Shown here piece by piece: positions 27,060-34,458 of a stretch of 64,000 nt of DNA (position 1 is the stretch's first letter; every line of letters starts with the position of its first letter). The position numbers and the translations under genes are program-made. Below the pieces are notes generated by a model that worked only from the letters and a program-made list of their open reading frames with translations, ran no database searches and was not told the origin of the DNA. This DNA comes from Rhodanobacteraceae bacterium (GTDB lineage Bacteria; Pseudomonadota; Gammaproteobacteria; Xanthomonadales; Rhodanobacteraceae): positions 240,525-304,524 of the forward strand of contig JAACZU010000003.1 in the NCBI GenBank assembly GCA_009996615.1. The letters run 5' to 3'.

Positions 27060-28016
27060 TCAAGAATGGGGTTCTACGAGCAGGTCGAGGTGGGCGGCAC
27101 CGTCGGTGTTCAGGGCGGCATCCTCGCGCGCCCACAGGCGCATCAGCGCCTCGCCGTCGCGACAGGTTGAGCGCCGGCCGTCGAAATGCAGCACGGTGAC
27201 GGCGCCGTAGGCGAACAGCGCTGCGGCGTAATCGCGTGGATCGACCTGCGCATTGTCGCGCAGGCAGCGGGGATGGAATTCGGTCAGCACGACCGGGCGA
27301 TCGCGCGCGAGCGTGCGCGCGAAGCCGCGCCACGCATGCAGCTCGTGGCCTTCGATGTCGAACTTCACGACATCGAAGCGTGCCTCGTCGGCGAGCAGGT
27401 CGTCGAGGCGGCGCGTCTGCGCGTACAGCGGGCGGTCGCCGCGCTTCCACTCGCGCACGATCTCGCCGTTCGACGAGCCGCCGTGCGTGCCCATGCAGAC
27501 GATGCCGGTCGCATCCGACGCCGCGAACGGCTGCACCTGCACCTGCGTGAAATCGTTGCGCGCGATCGTCGCGTAGATCAGCTGCAGGTTCTTGTCCATC
27601 GGCTCGACCGCGACCACGCGGCCGCTGGTGCCGACGAGATGCGCGGCCAAGGCCGTGAAGTAGCCGATGTTCGCGCCGACGTCGAGGAAGCGCCCACCTG
27701 CGTGCAGTCGTTCGCGCAGCGCCGCGACGACGTGCGCCTCCCACTGCCGCGACTGCGCGACCGTGCGGCCGACGTCGGTGTCGTCCGCACGCACCGTGAT
27801 GACGAAACCATCGAGCGCGACTTCACGGAGTTCGCTGCTGTAGCGGGCGCGGAACTCGTTCGAGCCGAGGAAGTACTCGGCCAGTTCGTGCGGCAGGATC
27901 GGCTGGTCGCGGACCAGACGCGCGTACGCCTCCAGTCCGGCCGCGTCCGGCACCCGCCCGAGCAGCAGGCGGTAGGCGTAGTGGACGTCTTCGAGGCCGG
28001 CCCGCTCGGCGCTCAC
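27060..28016 (-). CDS. FkbM-family methyltransferase with N-terminal DUF4214-like domain
   Basis: The 318-residue protein starts with GTG at 28016, overlapping the stop of the upstream methyltransferase (GTGA). Residues 8 to about 60 read VHYAYRLLLGRVPDAAGLEAY...SNEFRARY, a DUF4214-like helical domain. The SAM-binding motif FLDVGANIGYFTALAAH follows near residue 110, with VVAVEPMDKN as motif II and FDVVKFDIEGHE typical of FkbM enzymes. FkbM proteins O-methylate sugars or polyketides. The same N-terminal domain precedes an unrelated methyltransferase core in the neighbour gene, so it probably brings both enzymes to a common partner. Confidence 0.88.
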   Translation of the reverse strand: MSAERAGLEDVHYAYRLLLGRVPDAAGLEAYARLVRDQPILPHELAEYFLGSNEFRARYSSELREVALDGFVITVRADDTDVGRTVAQSRQWEAHVVAALRERLHAGGRFLDVGANIGYFTALAAHLVGTSGRVVAVEPMDKNLQLIYATIARNDFTQVQVQPFAASDATGIVCMGTHGGSSNGEIVREWKRGDRPLYAQTRRLDDLLADEARFDVVKFDIEGHELHAWRGFARTLARDRPVVLTEFHPRCLRDNAQVDPRDYAAALFAYGAVTVLHFDGRRSTCRDGEALMRLWAREDAALNTDGAAHLDLLVEPHS

Positions 28017-29038
28017 ACAGGCGCTCCGTGCTTCGTCACGATCAGGCCGAACGAGGTCGACGCGTACGGGCCGAGGCGCAGTTTGAGGTGCGTCCTGCCG
28101 CGGTAAGGCGGCTCATCGACATAGGCATCGGCGGCGGAGTCGCCCAGATCGAAGTTGAACGGCTCGACCCGGTGCCCGAGCGCGCGCAGGCGCTCGGCGA
28201 GTTGCAGCAAATCGCGCTTGCGGTAGACCACCGAACCGCCGGTTTCGATCGTGTGCTCGTCCGAATCGCAGTTGAGCTCGGTGGTGTGCACCGCCACGCC
28301 GCCGTCGCGCAGGCAGTCCATCGCACCGAGCACGTAGTCGACGCCGTGCTGCAGGCTGCCCAGGTGCTCCAGCGCGCAGGACGACCACAGGAAATCGAAG
28401 CCGCGCAGGTCGGCCGGAATATCACGCATGTCCACCTCGCGGAAACGCACGCGCTCGGCAAATTCCGCCGGCGGGCACAGGCCGCGCTGGTTGAGTTGCT
28501 CCAGGCTGGCGGCATGCTGGTTGGTATCGACCCAACCGGCATCGCGGGCAACTTCCTCGCCAATGTCGGACGCCAGGATCGAACACTGCATCTTCGCAAA
28601 CAGCGCGCTCAACGGCTCGGTGCCGACGGCGAAGCCGAGCCCGCGCCGCCCTTTTTCCAGCATGCCGCGCTCGTACAGTGCCTGCGTGATGTAGCACCAC
28701 TCCCACAGCTTGCGGTGCAGGCCACCGGGCTTCTCGCGCAGGCTGGCCGCCCAGTAGCGGAACGTCGGCGACTCGATCTGCGCCTGCGTGCAGGCCTGGC
28801 AGCTCAACGTCACCACGCCCGGCTCGGGTCGCCGCCCGGCATCCGCCTTGGTCAGGACATGATGCCGTTCGCGGAACTCGGTGGACTCCATCAGGTACTC
28901 GGCGATCACGCCCGGAGCCGGCTGGTCCTGTGTCAGGATCGCGCAATAGTGACGGAAGCCATCGGGATCCGGCTCGCGCCCCAGCAACAGGCGATAGGCG
29001 TGACGCACGTCTTCCGGGGTGGCCTTGAGTCCGCTCAT
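28013..29038 (-). CDS. SAM-dependent methyltransferase-like protein with N-terminal DUF4214-like domain
   Basis: The 341-residue protein begins with residues 8 to about 60 (VRHAYRLLLGREPDPDGFRHY...STEFRERH), clearly homologous to the start of the FkbM gene next to it. The core has a Rossmann-like LGFAVGTEPLSALFAKM, ILASDI, and FDFLWSSCALEHLGSL, typical of class I methyltransferases acting on glycans. Motif I (GFAVGTE) is less glycine-rich than usual. It sits 57 bases after CBS and overlaps the FkbM gene, so all are likely one operon. The substrate is unknown. Confidence 0.84.
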   Translation of the reverse strand: MSGLKATPEDVRHAYRLLLGREPDPDGFRHYCAILTQDQPAPGVIAEYLMESTEFRERHHVLTKADAGRRPEPGVVTLSCQACTQAQIESPTFRYWAASLREKPGGLHRKLWEWCYITQALYERGMLEKGRRGLGFAVGTEPLSALFAKMQCSILASDIGEEVARDAGWVDTNQHAASLEQLNQRGLCPPAEFAERVRFREVDMRDIPADLRGFDFLWSSCALEHLGSLQHGVDYVLGAMDCLRDGGVAVHTTELNCDSDEHTIETGGSVVYRKRDLLQLAERLRALGHRVEPFNFDLGDSAADAYVDEPPYRGRTHLKLRLGPYASTSFGLIVTKHGAPV

Positions 29039-29095
29039 GGATATCCAGTCGGTTCGCGGCGTGCGGCGGCACGCCTGGGTCGGGCGCGGCGCGGC

Positions 29096-30466
29096 TCAGC
29101 CCGCGCGCCGGCGCAGGTAGTTCAGCAGGTCGATGCGCGTGATCAGGCCGAGGAACTTCGCCCCGTCCATCACGATCGCGACGTGGCCGGCCTTGAACAC
29201 CGGCAGCAGCGATTCGATCGGCGCCTTCACGTCGAGCAGCTGCAGCTTGCCGGTCATCGCGGTCGACACCGGATCGCGGAAGCGCGCCTCGTCGCCGTAG
29301 ACGTGCATCAGCACGTCCGACTCGTCGAGGATGCCGACCAGGTGGTCGTCCTGCATCACCGGCAGCTGCGAGACGTCGTACAGCTTCATGCGGTTGTAGG
29401 CGGTGACCAGCAGGTCGGTCGGCGCGACGACGACGGTGTCGCGCTGCGCGTACGGGCGCAGGATCAGGTCGCGCAGGTCGCCGGTCGGCTGGCGCTCGAT
29501 GAAGCCGTTGTCGAGCATCCAGTAGTCGTTGTACATCTTCGACAGGTACTTGTTGCCGGTGTCGCAGACCAGCGTGACGACGCGCTTGGGCGTGGTCTGC
29601 TCGCGGCAGTACTTGAGCGCCGCGGCGAGCAGCGTGCCGGTCGACGAGCCGCCGAGGATGCCCTCTTTGGCGAGCAGTTCGCGCGCGGTCAGGAAGCTCT
29701 CCCTGTCGCTGATCGCATAGGCCTTCTTCACGCGCGAGAAGTCGCTGATCGACGGCAGGAAGTCCTCGCCGATGCCTTCGACCATCCAGCTGGCGGACTT
29801 GTCCGACAGCGTGCCCTCGTTGATGTACTGGGCGAGGATCGAGCCGACCGGATCGGCGAGGACGAATTCGGTCTGCGGCGAGACGCGCGCGAAGTAGCGC
29901 GACAGGCCGGTCATCGTGCCGGACGAGCCGCAGCCGAACACGATCGCGTCGACCTTGCCGCCCAACTGCTCGAAGATCTCCGGGCCGGTGGTGGTCTCGT
30001 GCGCGAGCGGATTGTCCGGGTTGCCGAACTGGTTGATGAAGTAGGCGCCGGGGGTCTCGCGCGCGATGCGCTCGGCGAGGTCCTGGTAATACTCCGGATG
30101 GCCCTTGGCGACGTCGGAGCGGGTCAGCACGACCTCGGCGCCCATCGCCTTCAAGTTGAAGATCTTCTCGCGGCTCATCTTGTCCGGCACGACGAGGATC
30201 AGCCGGTAGCCCTTGGCCTGCGCGACCAGCGCGAGGCCGAGGCCGGTGTTGCCGGCGGTGCCCTCGACCAGCGTCGCGCCGGGCCGGATCTTGCCGGCCT
30301 TCTCGGCGCCCTCGATCATCGACAGGCCGATGCGGTCCTTGATCGAACCGCCGGGGTTGGCGCTCTCGAGCTTGAGGAAGAGTTCGCACACGCCCGTGTC
30401 GAGGCGCTGCGCCTTGACCATCGGCGTGTCGCCGATCAGTTCGAGAACGCTCTGGTGGATCGTCAT
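29096..30466 (-). CDS. Cystathionine beta-synthase with C-terminal CBS-domain pair
   Basis: The 456-residue protein starts at ATG 30466. The PLP lysine is Lys43 in NPGGSIKDRIG, and the phosphate loop is EGTAGNTGLGLA. Residues from about 335 to 450 form two CBS motifs (TDLLVTAYNRMKLYDVSQLPVM and PIESLLPVFKAGHVAIVM), the regulatory pair found in true cystathionine beta-synthases and absent from plain O-acetylserine sulfhydrylases. It condenses homocysteine with serine. It leads a six-gene run that includes two methyltransferases and a trans-sulfuration partner. Confidence 0.92.
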   Translation of the reverse strand: MTIHQSVLELIGDTPMVKAQRLDTGVCELFLKLESANPGGSIKDRIGLSMIEGAEKAGKIRPGATLVEGTAGNTGLGLALVAQAKGYRLILVVPDKMSREKIFNLKAMGAEVVLTRSDVAKGHPEYYQDLAERIARETPGAYFINQFGNPDNPLAHETTTGPEIFEQLGGKVDAIVFGCGSSGTMTGLSRYFARVSPQTEFVLADPVGSILAQYINEGTLSDKSASWMVEGIGEDFLPSISDFSRVKKAYAISDRESFLTARELLAKEGILGGSSTGTLLAAALKYCREQTTPKRVVTLVCDTGNKYLSKMYNDYWMLDNGFIERQPTGDLRDLILRPYAQRDTVVVAPTDLLVTAYNRMKLYDVSQLPVMQDDHLVGILDESDVLMHVYGDEARFRDPVSTAMTGKLQLLDVKAPIESLLPVFKAGHVAIVMDGAKFLGLITRIDLLNYLRRRAG

Positions 30467-30618
30467 GCCGGCTCCGCGAAGGGGGCGCCGGAGGCCGCGC
30501 AGGTGCGCGTGCCGGCGCCGAAGCTCATCTCCGGGCGGAGATGATCGCGGGATGATAACCGAGGCCGGCGGGATGCCAATGCCGCCGCGGCCAGCGCGGC
30601 GGCATGGCGGGGTGGGCG

Positions 30619-30840
30619 TCAGGCGGACGCGCTGTGGGCCTGCCACATCGACGTCAGGCGATCCTTGGTGTGCAGCTTTTCCTTCTTCATGTTGAGCAGG
30701 GTGACATCGTCCATGGGCAGCACGCCGAGTTCGGCGTCACGCACCTTGCTGTCCAGTTCACGGTGTCGCTGATACAGGCTGCGGAACTCCGCGTTGCGCT
30801 GCATCAGGGTCTCTATTTCTTTCTGGTTCTGCTCGAACAT
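30619..30840 (-). CDS. DUF465/YdcH-family small coiled-coil protein
   Basis: From ATG 30840 with GAGGAGG upstream the protein has 73 residues. The pattern LMQRNAEFRSLYQRHRELDSKVRDAE...LNMKKEKLHTKDRLTSMW is the DUF465 signature: a helix, a short turn and a second helix ending K-x-K-L-x-x-K-D. The function of the family is not established. A perfect 12-base-pair hairpin lies in its 5' leader (30874-30900). The frame continues upstream into non-coding sequence, but this start matches the family's usual length. Confidence 0.88.
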   Translation of the reverse strand: MFEQNQKEIETLMQRNAEFRSLYQRHRELDSKVRDAELGVLPMDDVTLLNMKKEKLHTKDRLTSMWQAHSASA

Positions 30841-30873
30841 CAGCTGACCTCCTCTTGTTGCACATGCGGAGAC

Positions 30874-30900
30874 AGCGACGTGGCGAGGCGCCACGTCGCT
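30874..30900 (-). promoter_or_regulatory. Perfect hairpin in the 5' leader of the DUF465 gene
   Basis: AGCGACGTGGCG and CGCCACGTCGCT pair over 12 bases with a three-base loop. The hairpin ends 33 bases before the start codon and about 20 bases before the ribosome site. It could be an operator palindrome or a structured leader. Confidence 0.55.
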
Positions 30901-31086
30901 GCGGGACGAGTCACTGTTGGATGCGAAGGCTCCGAGGGAGCCGCCTTGGCCACGAACCGGAGTGCGCAGGCGCGCTCGAAGGTCGACGCGCACGCCACAC
31001 TGCCGGGAGCCGTCCGGGCCCACGAGTCGCTTCCCGGCGGAGCGGGATGAGGTTGGGTCCTCTGTCGCGATCGCTGCTGTCATGGT

Positions 31087-31131
31087 CTGGGCTATGGCCC
31101 AGATGGGCGCTGGGAAAACGGCCCATCTGGG
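31087..31131. promoter_or_regulatory. Two mutually exclusive hairpins
   Basis: CTGGGC-tatg-GCCCAG (31087-31102) and CCCAGATGGGC/GCCCATCTGGG (31098-31131) share the CCCAG segment, so only one can form at a time. Such overlap is typical of attenuators or switching RNAs. No gene starts directly downstream on either strand. Confidence 0.4.
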
Positions 31132-31319
31132 ACCCAGACGCTACTCCTTCGCCCGGCCCTTGGCAACCTCGATGGCCGGCTCGCCGCAGCGTTAGCGAAT
31201 CCTTTACGAACAAGCACTTGGACGAACACGCGAAGTGCCGCGGCGCGGTGTCGCAGGCGCACGCTGCGGTGTTTCCGTGGGTGCGCCGGCGGGCGCGATG
31301 CCTTGCCAGCGAGAAGCCA

Positions 31320-31420
31320 AGCATCGCGGCTTCCGCCGCTCCCACTGAAAGCGCGCTTCGTCAGCTCCTGTGGGAGCGCCGGCAGGCGCGATGCTCTATT
31401 CGCGGCTGAAGCCGCCCACG
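31320..31420. repeat. Cluster of three REP-like palindromic units
   Basis: GCATCGCGGCTTCCGCCGCTCCCAC at 31321-31345 in one orientation is followed by TGTGGGAGCG...CGATGCT at 31370-31395 in the other, then TCGCGGCTGAAGCCGCCCAC at 31400-31419. The same units frame the nested repeat at 17831-18020. Confidence 0.7.
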
Positions 31421-31437
31421 GGCCGCCCTCGCAGCTC

Positions 31438-32106
31438 TTACTTGGTCGGCTTGGGCTTGGCGGCTGGCTTGGTGGCCGGCTTCGCAGCGGGCTTGGCGGC
31501 AGGCTTGGCCGGCGCGGTGCCCTTCAGCGTGGCCTCGAGCTCGGCTTCCTTCTTCGCCAGCGCCGCCGCCCTGGCTTGCGCGGCGGCCATGCGCTTGGCC
31601 TGCTCGGCCTCGGCGCGGGCCGACTGCGCCGCCTGCGCAGCCTGCTCGCCTTCGGCGCGCGCGGCCTCGGCGTCGCGGCGTGCCTGCTCGGCTTCCTCGG
31701 CACGGATCTGCGCCTGCAGGCGCTGGCGCTCCAGTTCGGCGCGCGCCTGTTCGGCGTCGCGGCGCGCGATCGCCAGCTGCAGGCGGTCGTTCTCGCGCTG
31801 CAGGTCGCCGCGCTGGCTTTCCAGCCACGCCGCCTCGGCGCTCGTGCGTGCGAGGTCGATGCGGCGCTCGGTCATGTAGATCCAGTGCTCGCGCTCGCTG
31901 CGGCGCGCCTGCTTGAGCTGGGCCAGCGCGGCGCGGGCCTGGTCGAGCGCGGCCGGCGCGCGCGTGCCGAGGTCCGGATCGGCGGCGAGCGCGTCGATGC
32001 GCTCGGCCAGGCGCTGGTAGTCCTCGTCGCGCGCGTGCGCGGGCGTGCCGGCGAACAGGCCGAGCGCGAGCAGCGTGGCGGCGAAACGGGCGGGCGGGCG
32101 CGTCAT
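31438..32106 (-). CDS. Periplasmic coiled-coil protein with Lys/Pro/Ala-rich tail, partner of DUF4398 lipoprotein
   Basis: The 222-residue protein starts at ATG 32106, overlapping the previous stop (ATGA). Residues 1 to about 25 are a signal peptide ending TPAHA. Residues 35 to about 190 are a long heptad-rich helix full of Glu, Arg and Ala (QRGDLQRENDRLQLAIARRD). The last 25 residues repeat AAKPA and end KPKPTK. It pairs with the DUF4398 lipoprotein and resembles DUF4398-containing OmpA-type envelope proteins, but no OmpA domain is present. An envelope-tethering role is inferred. Confidence 0.75.
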   Translation of the reverse strand: MTRPPARFAATLLALGLFAGTPAHARDEDYQRLAERIDALAADPDLGTRAPAALDQARAALAQLKQARRSEREHWIYMTERRIDLARTSAEAAWLESQRGDLQRENDRLQLAIARRDAEQARAELERQRLQAQIRAEEAEQARRDAEAARAEGEQAAQAAQSARAEAEQAKRMAAAQARAAALAKKEAELEATLKGTAPAKPAAKPAAKPATKPAAKPKPTK

Positions 32107-32492
32107 GGCTGGTCCTCCGGCTGCGCGTGGCTGGTCAGGTCGCGGTCGAGGTGGGCGTTCTCCTCGCGCAGGCGCTCGACCTCCTGGCGCACCTTGCCCA
32201 AGCGCGCCTTGGCCGCGGCCAGCTCGCTGTCGACCTGCGACTCGTTGGCCAGTTGCAGGGCCGCGTCGTAGTCCTTGCTCGCCTCGGCGGCCTGTGCCTG
32301 GTCGAAGCGCTGGCCGGCCGAGCGGTACTCGGCCGGAGCCCAGGTCGGTGCATCGGCCGCGCGGGCGGCGCCGAGCGCGCGCGAGGCCGCGTCGAGCTCG
32401 TCCACCGGCGGGCGCGTCGGCGCGCAGCCGGCAGCGAGCAGGACGCCGGCGAGCGCGATCAGTGCATGGATTTTTCGGCGACTTGGTGTCAT
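32103..32492 (-). CDS. DUF4398-family lipoprotein
   Basis: From ATG 32492 (MTPSRRKIHALIALAGVLLAAGC) the 129-residue protein has a lipobox LAAGC, so the mature N-terminus is lipidated. The rest has the DUF4398 pattern: APTWAPAEYRSAGQRFDQAQAAEASKDYDAALQLANES, then a coiled coil KARLGKVRQEVERLREENAHL. A start 21 bases further up is possible. It is co-translated with the coiled-coil gene and divergent from pilU. The family is common in the proteobacterial envelope, with unknown detailed function. Confidence 0.82.
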   Translation of the reverse strand: MTPSRRKIHALIALAGVLLAAGCAPTRPPVDELDAASRALGAARAADAPTWAPAEYRSAGQRFDQAQAAEASKDYDAALQLANESQVDSELAAAKARLGKVRQEVERLREENAHLDRDLTSHAQPEDQP

Positions 32493-32612
32493 AACTCTCG
32501 CGCTCGCTCGCATGCTCAGGGGAAGCCGTATTGTGGGAAGACGGCGCCCGCTTTGGCAATGACGCTCCCCTCGCGCCGCCCTGGGCGCGCCACGACTTTT
32601 CTGGAAACTGCG

Positions 32613-33713
32613 ATGGACATCGGCTACTTCCTCAAACTGATGACCGAGAAGGGCGCGTCGGACATGTTCCTGACGACCGGCGCGCCGGTGAACATCAAGG
32701 TCGAGGGCAAGCTCTATCCGCTCGGCAACACCGGCATGCCCAACGGCATGGTCAAGAAGATCGCCTACTCGCTGATGGACGAGGGCCAGGTGCCGCAGTT
32801 CGAGAAGAACCTCGAGCTGAACATGGCGATCGCGGTGAAGGATGCCGGCCGCTTCCGCGTCAACGTGTTCAAGCAGCGCGGCGAAGTCGGCATGGTGATC
32901 CGCGCGATCAAGAGCGAGATCCCGTCGATCGAGCAGCTGCGCCTGCCGCAGCTGTTCAAGCAGATCATCATGGAACCGCGCGGCCTGATCCTGCTGGTCG
33001 GCGCGACCGGCTCGGGCAAGTCGACCACGCTGGCGTCGATGATCGACTACCGCAACGCCAATTCCTCGGGCCACATCCTGACCATCGAGGACCCGATCGA
33101 ATACCTGTACCGGCACAAGAAGTCGGTGGTCAACCAGCGCGAGGTCGGCCTCGACACGCACAGCTTCCACGAGGCGCTGAAGAACGCGATGCGCGAGGCG
33201 CCGGACGTGATCCTGATCGGCGAGATCCGCGACGCGACGACGATGGAGGCGGCGATCACGTTCTCGGAGACCGGCCACCTGTGCCTGGCCACGCTGCACT
33301 CGAACAACGCCGACCAGACCATCGAGCGCATCCTGAACTTCTTCCCGGAGTCGGCGCACAAGAACATCCTGATGAACGTCGCGCTGAACCTGAAGGCGGT
33401 CATCAGCCAGCGCCTGGTCATGGGCAAGGACGGCCGCCGCCTGCCGGCGGTCGAGGTGCTGCTGAACACGCCGCACATCCGCGACCTGCTGCGCCGCGGC
33501 CAGGTGCACGAGCTCAAGGAGGCGATGGACCGCAGCCTGCAGGACGGCATGCAGACCTTCGACCAGGCGCTGTACGCGCTGTACAAGGAAGGCAAGATCG
33601 ACCTCGAGGTCGCGCTCAACCACGCCGACTCGCGCGACGGCCTGGCGCTGAAGATCCGCCTGGCCGAGGGCGCCGACGCGCCGATGGCCGACGAGTTCAT
33701 GAACAGCTTCTAG
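32613..33713 (+). CDS. pilU: Type IV pilus retraction ATPase, PilU-type
   Basis: The 366-residue protein starts at ATG 32613. The Walker A motif GATGSGKS is at 130-137. The Asp box LTIEDPIEY, the Walker B region VILIGEIRD (200-207) and the His box GHLCLATLHSNN follow. Length and the segments SSGHILTIEDPIEYLYRHK and VNQREVGLDTHSF match PilU rather than PilT, though a PilT annotation cannot be excluded. The hexamer powers pilus retraction at the inner membrane, usually with PilT. No other pilus gene lies in the window. Confidence 0.9.
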   Translation: MDIGYFLKLMTEKGASDMFLTTGAPVNIKVEGKLYPLGNTGMPNGMVKKIAYSLMDEGQVPQFEKNLELNMAIAVKDAGRFRVNVFKQRGEVGMVIRAIKSEIPSIEQLRLPQLFKQIIMEPRGLILLVGATGSGKSTTLASMIDYRNANSSGHILTIEDPIEYLYRHKKSVVNQREVGLDTHSFHEALKNAMREAPDVILIGEIRDATTMEAAITFSETGHLCLATLHSNNADQTIERILNFFPESAHKNILMNVALNLKAVISQRLVMGKDGRRLPAVEVLLNTPHIRDLLRRGQVHELKEAMDRSLQDGMQTFDQALYALYKEGKIDLEVALNHADSRDGLALKIRLAEGADAPMADEFMNSF

Positions 33714-33766
33714 GGCCGACGTCCGGAAAGCTGTCGCGGCGGGAGCGCGATGCCGTCTCGCAAACG

Positions 33767-33857
33767 CAGGGTGGGACGCAGCGCCGAAGGCTCGAGTCCC
33801 ACCGCCACTACGCGCGGGCGGCGGGACTCGCCGCTGTGCGGCTGCGTCCCACCCTAC
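33767..33857. repeat. Double-hairpin dispersed repeat, copy between convergent genes
   Basis: It starts CAGGGTGGGACGCAGCGCC and ends GCTGCGTCCCACCCTAC, and each arm is itself a hairpin. It lies between pilU and the oxygenase gene, which converge, and could act as a bidirectional terminator. Confidence 0.7.
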
Positions 33858-33867
33858 GAATATCCCG

Positions 33868-34458
33868 TCACCCGAACATCAGATACGTCGAGATGATGTA
33901 CTTGTCGTTCGAGCGAGGCGCGAGGCCGGCGTGCTGGAACATCCAGAACGGCGGGAACATCAGCAGCCGCCCGGCGCGCGGGGCGACGCGCAGGCCGAGG
34001 TTGCAGAACTCGGTCTCGCCGCCTTCGGCGACGTCGTTCAGGTACCACAGGAACACGAGGTAGCGGCCGGCCTTCTCGTCGAGCGAGTCGAAGTGCGGCT
34101 GGAAGCGCTCGCCGGCGTCGGCGCGGTAGCGCTTGATGCACAGGTCGTCGATCTTCGGCCGCCACGGCACCGCGATCGGCAGGCCGAGGCGCTCGTTGTA
34201 GCGCGCCAGCCAGGTATCCATCTCGCGCATGAAGAAGCCGCGGAACGCCTCGTCGGAGATCGGCGTGATGTTGAGTTCCTGCCACGCGCTGTCCTCGAGG
34301 CCGGCGCGGTGGCCGCGGCCGTTGGGCACGTGGAAGCGCGCGAGCGCGTTGAACGAGTCGATCATCTGCGTGCACATCGCGCGCGGCAGCGCGTCGTCGA
34401 AGACCTGCACGCAGTCGGCCAGTCCGAGCGGGGCAGCGGGTGGGCGTGGATCGTTCAT
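33868..34458 (-). CDS. 2-oxoglutarate/Fe(II) oxygenase, prolyl-4-hydroxylase-like
   Basis: The 196-residue protein starts at ATG 34458, overlapping the sulfotransferase stop (ATGA). The facial triad is His122 and Asp124 (QPHFDS) and His176 (MFQHAG). Lys186, ten residues after the distal His, is where P4H-type enzymes hold 2-oxoglutarate. GGETEF in the middle is typical of the P4Hc fold. It hydroxylates an unknown substrate; prolyl or other side-chain hydroxylation of a protein is the family norm. Co-translation with a sulfotransferase suggests consecutive modification of one substrate. Confidence 0.88.
   Translation of the reverse strand: MNDPRPPAAPLGLADCVQVFDDALPRAMCTQMIDSFNALARFHVPNGRGHRAGLEDSAWQELNITPISDEAFRGFFMREMDTWLARYNERLGLPIAVPWRPKIDDLCIKRYRADAGERFQPHFDSLDEKAGRYLVFLWYLNDVAEGGETEFCNLGLRVAPRAGRLLMFPPFWMFQHAGLAPRSNDKYIISTYLMFG

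Larger units (their letters stand above)
30841..31437. other. Gene-free stretch with strong hairpins and REP-like units
   Basis: The leader hairpin of the DUF465 gene lies at 30874-30900. A competing hairpin pair lies at 31087-31131. REP-like units lie at 31321-31345, 31370-31395 and 31400-31419. Several frames cross the region, but they are short, include translated repeats and show no domain. A small RNA gene is possible around 31085-31135. Confidence 0.55.

Noticed and set aside
30855-31409. Frames across the gap between the DUF465 gene and the coiled-coil gene
   Set aside because: They run through hairpins and REP-like units, with no conserved pattern.
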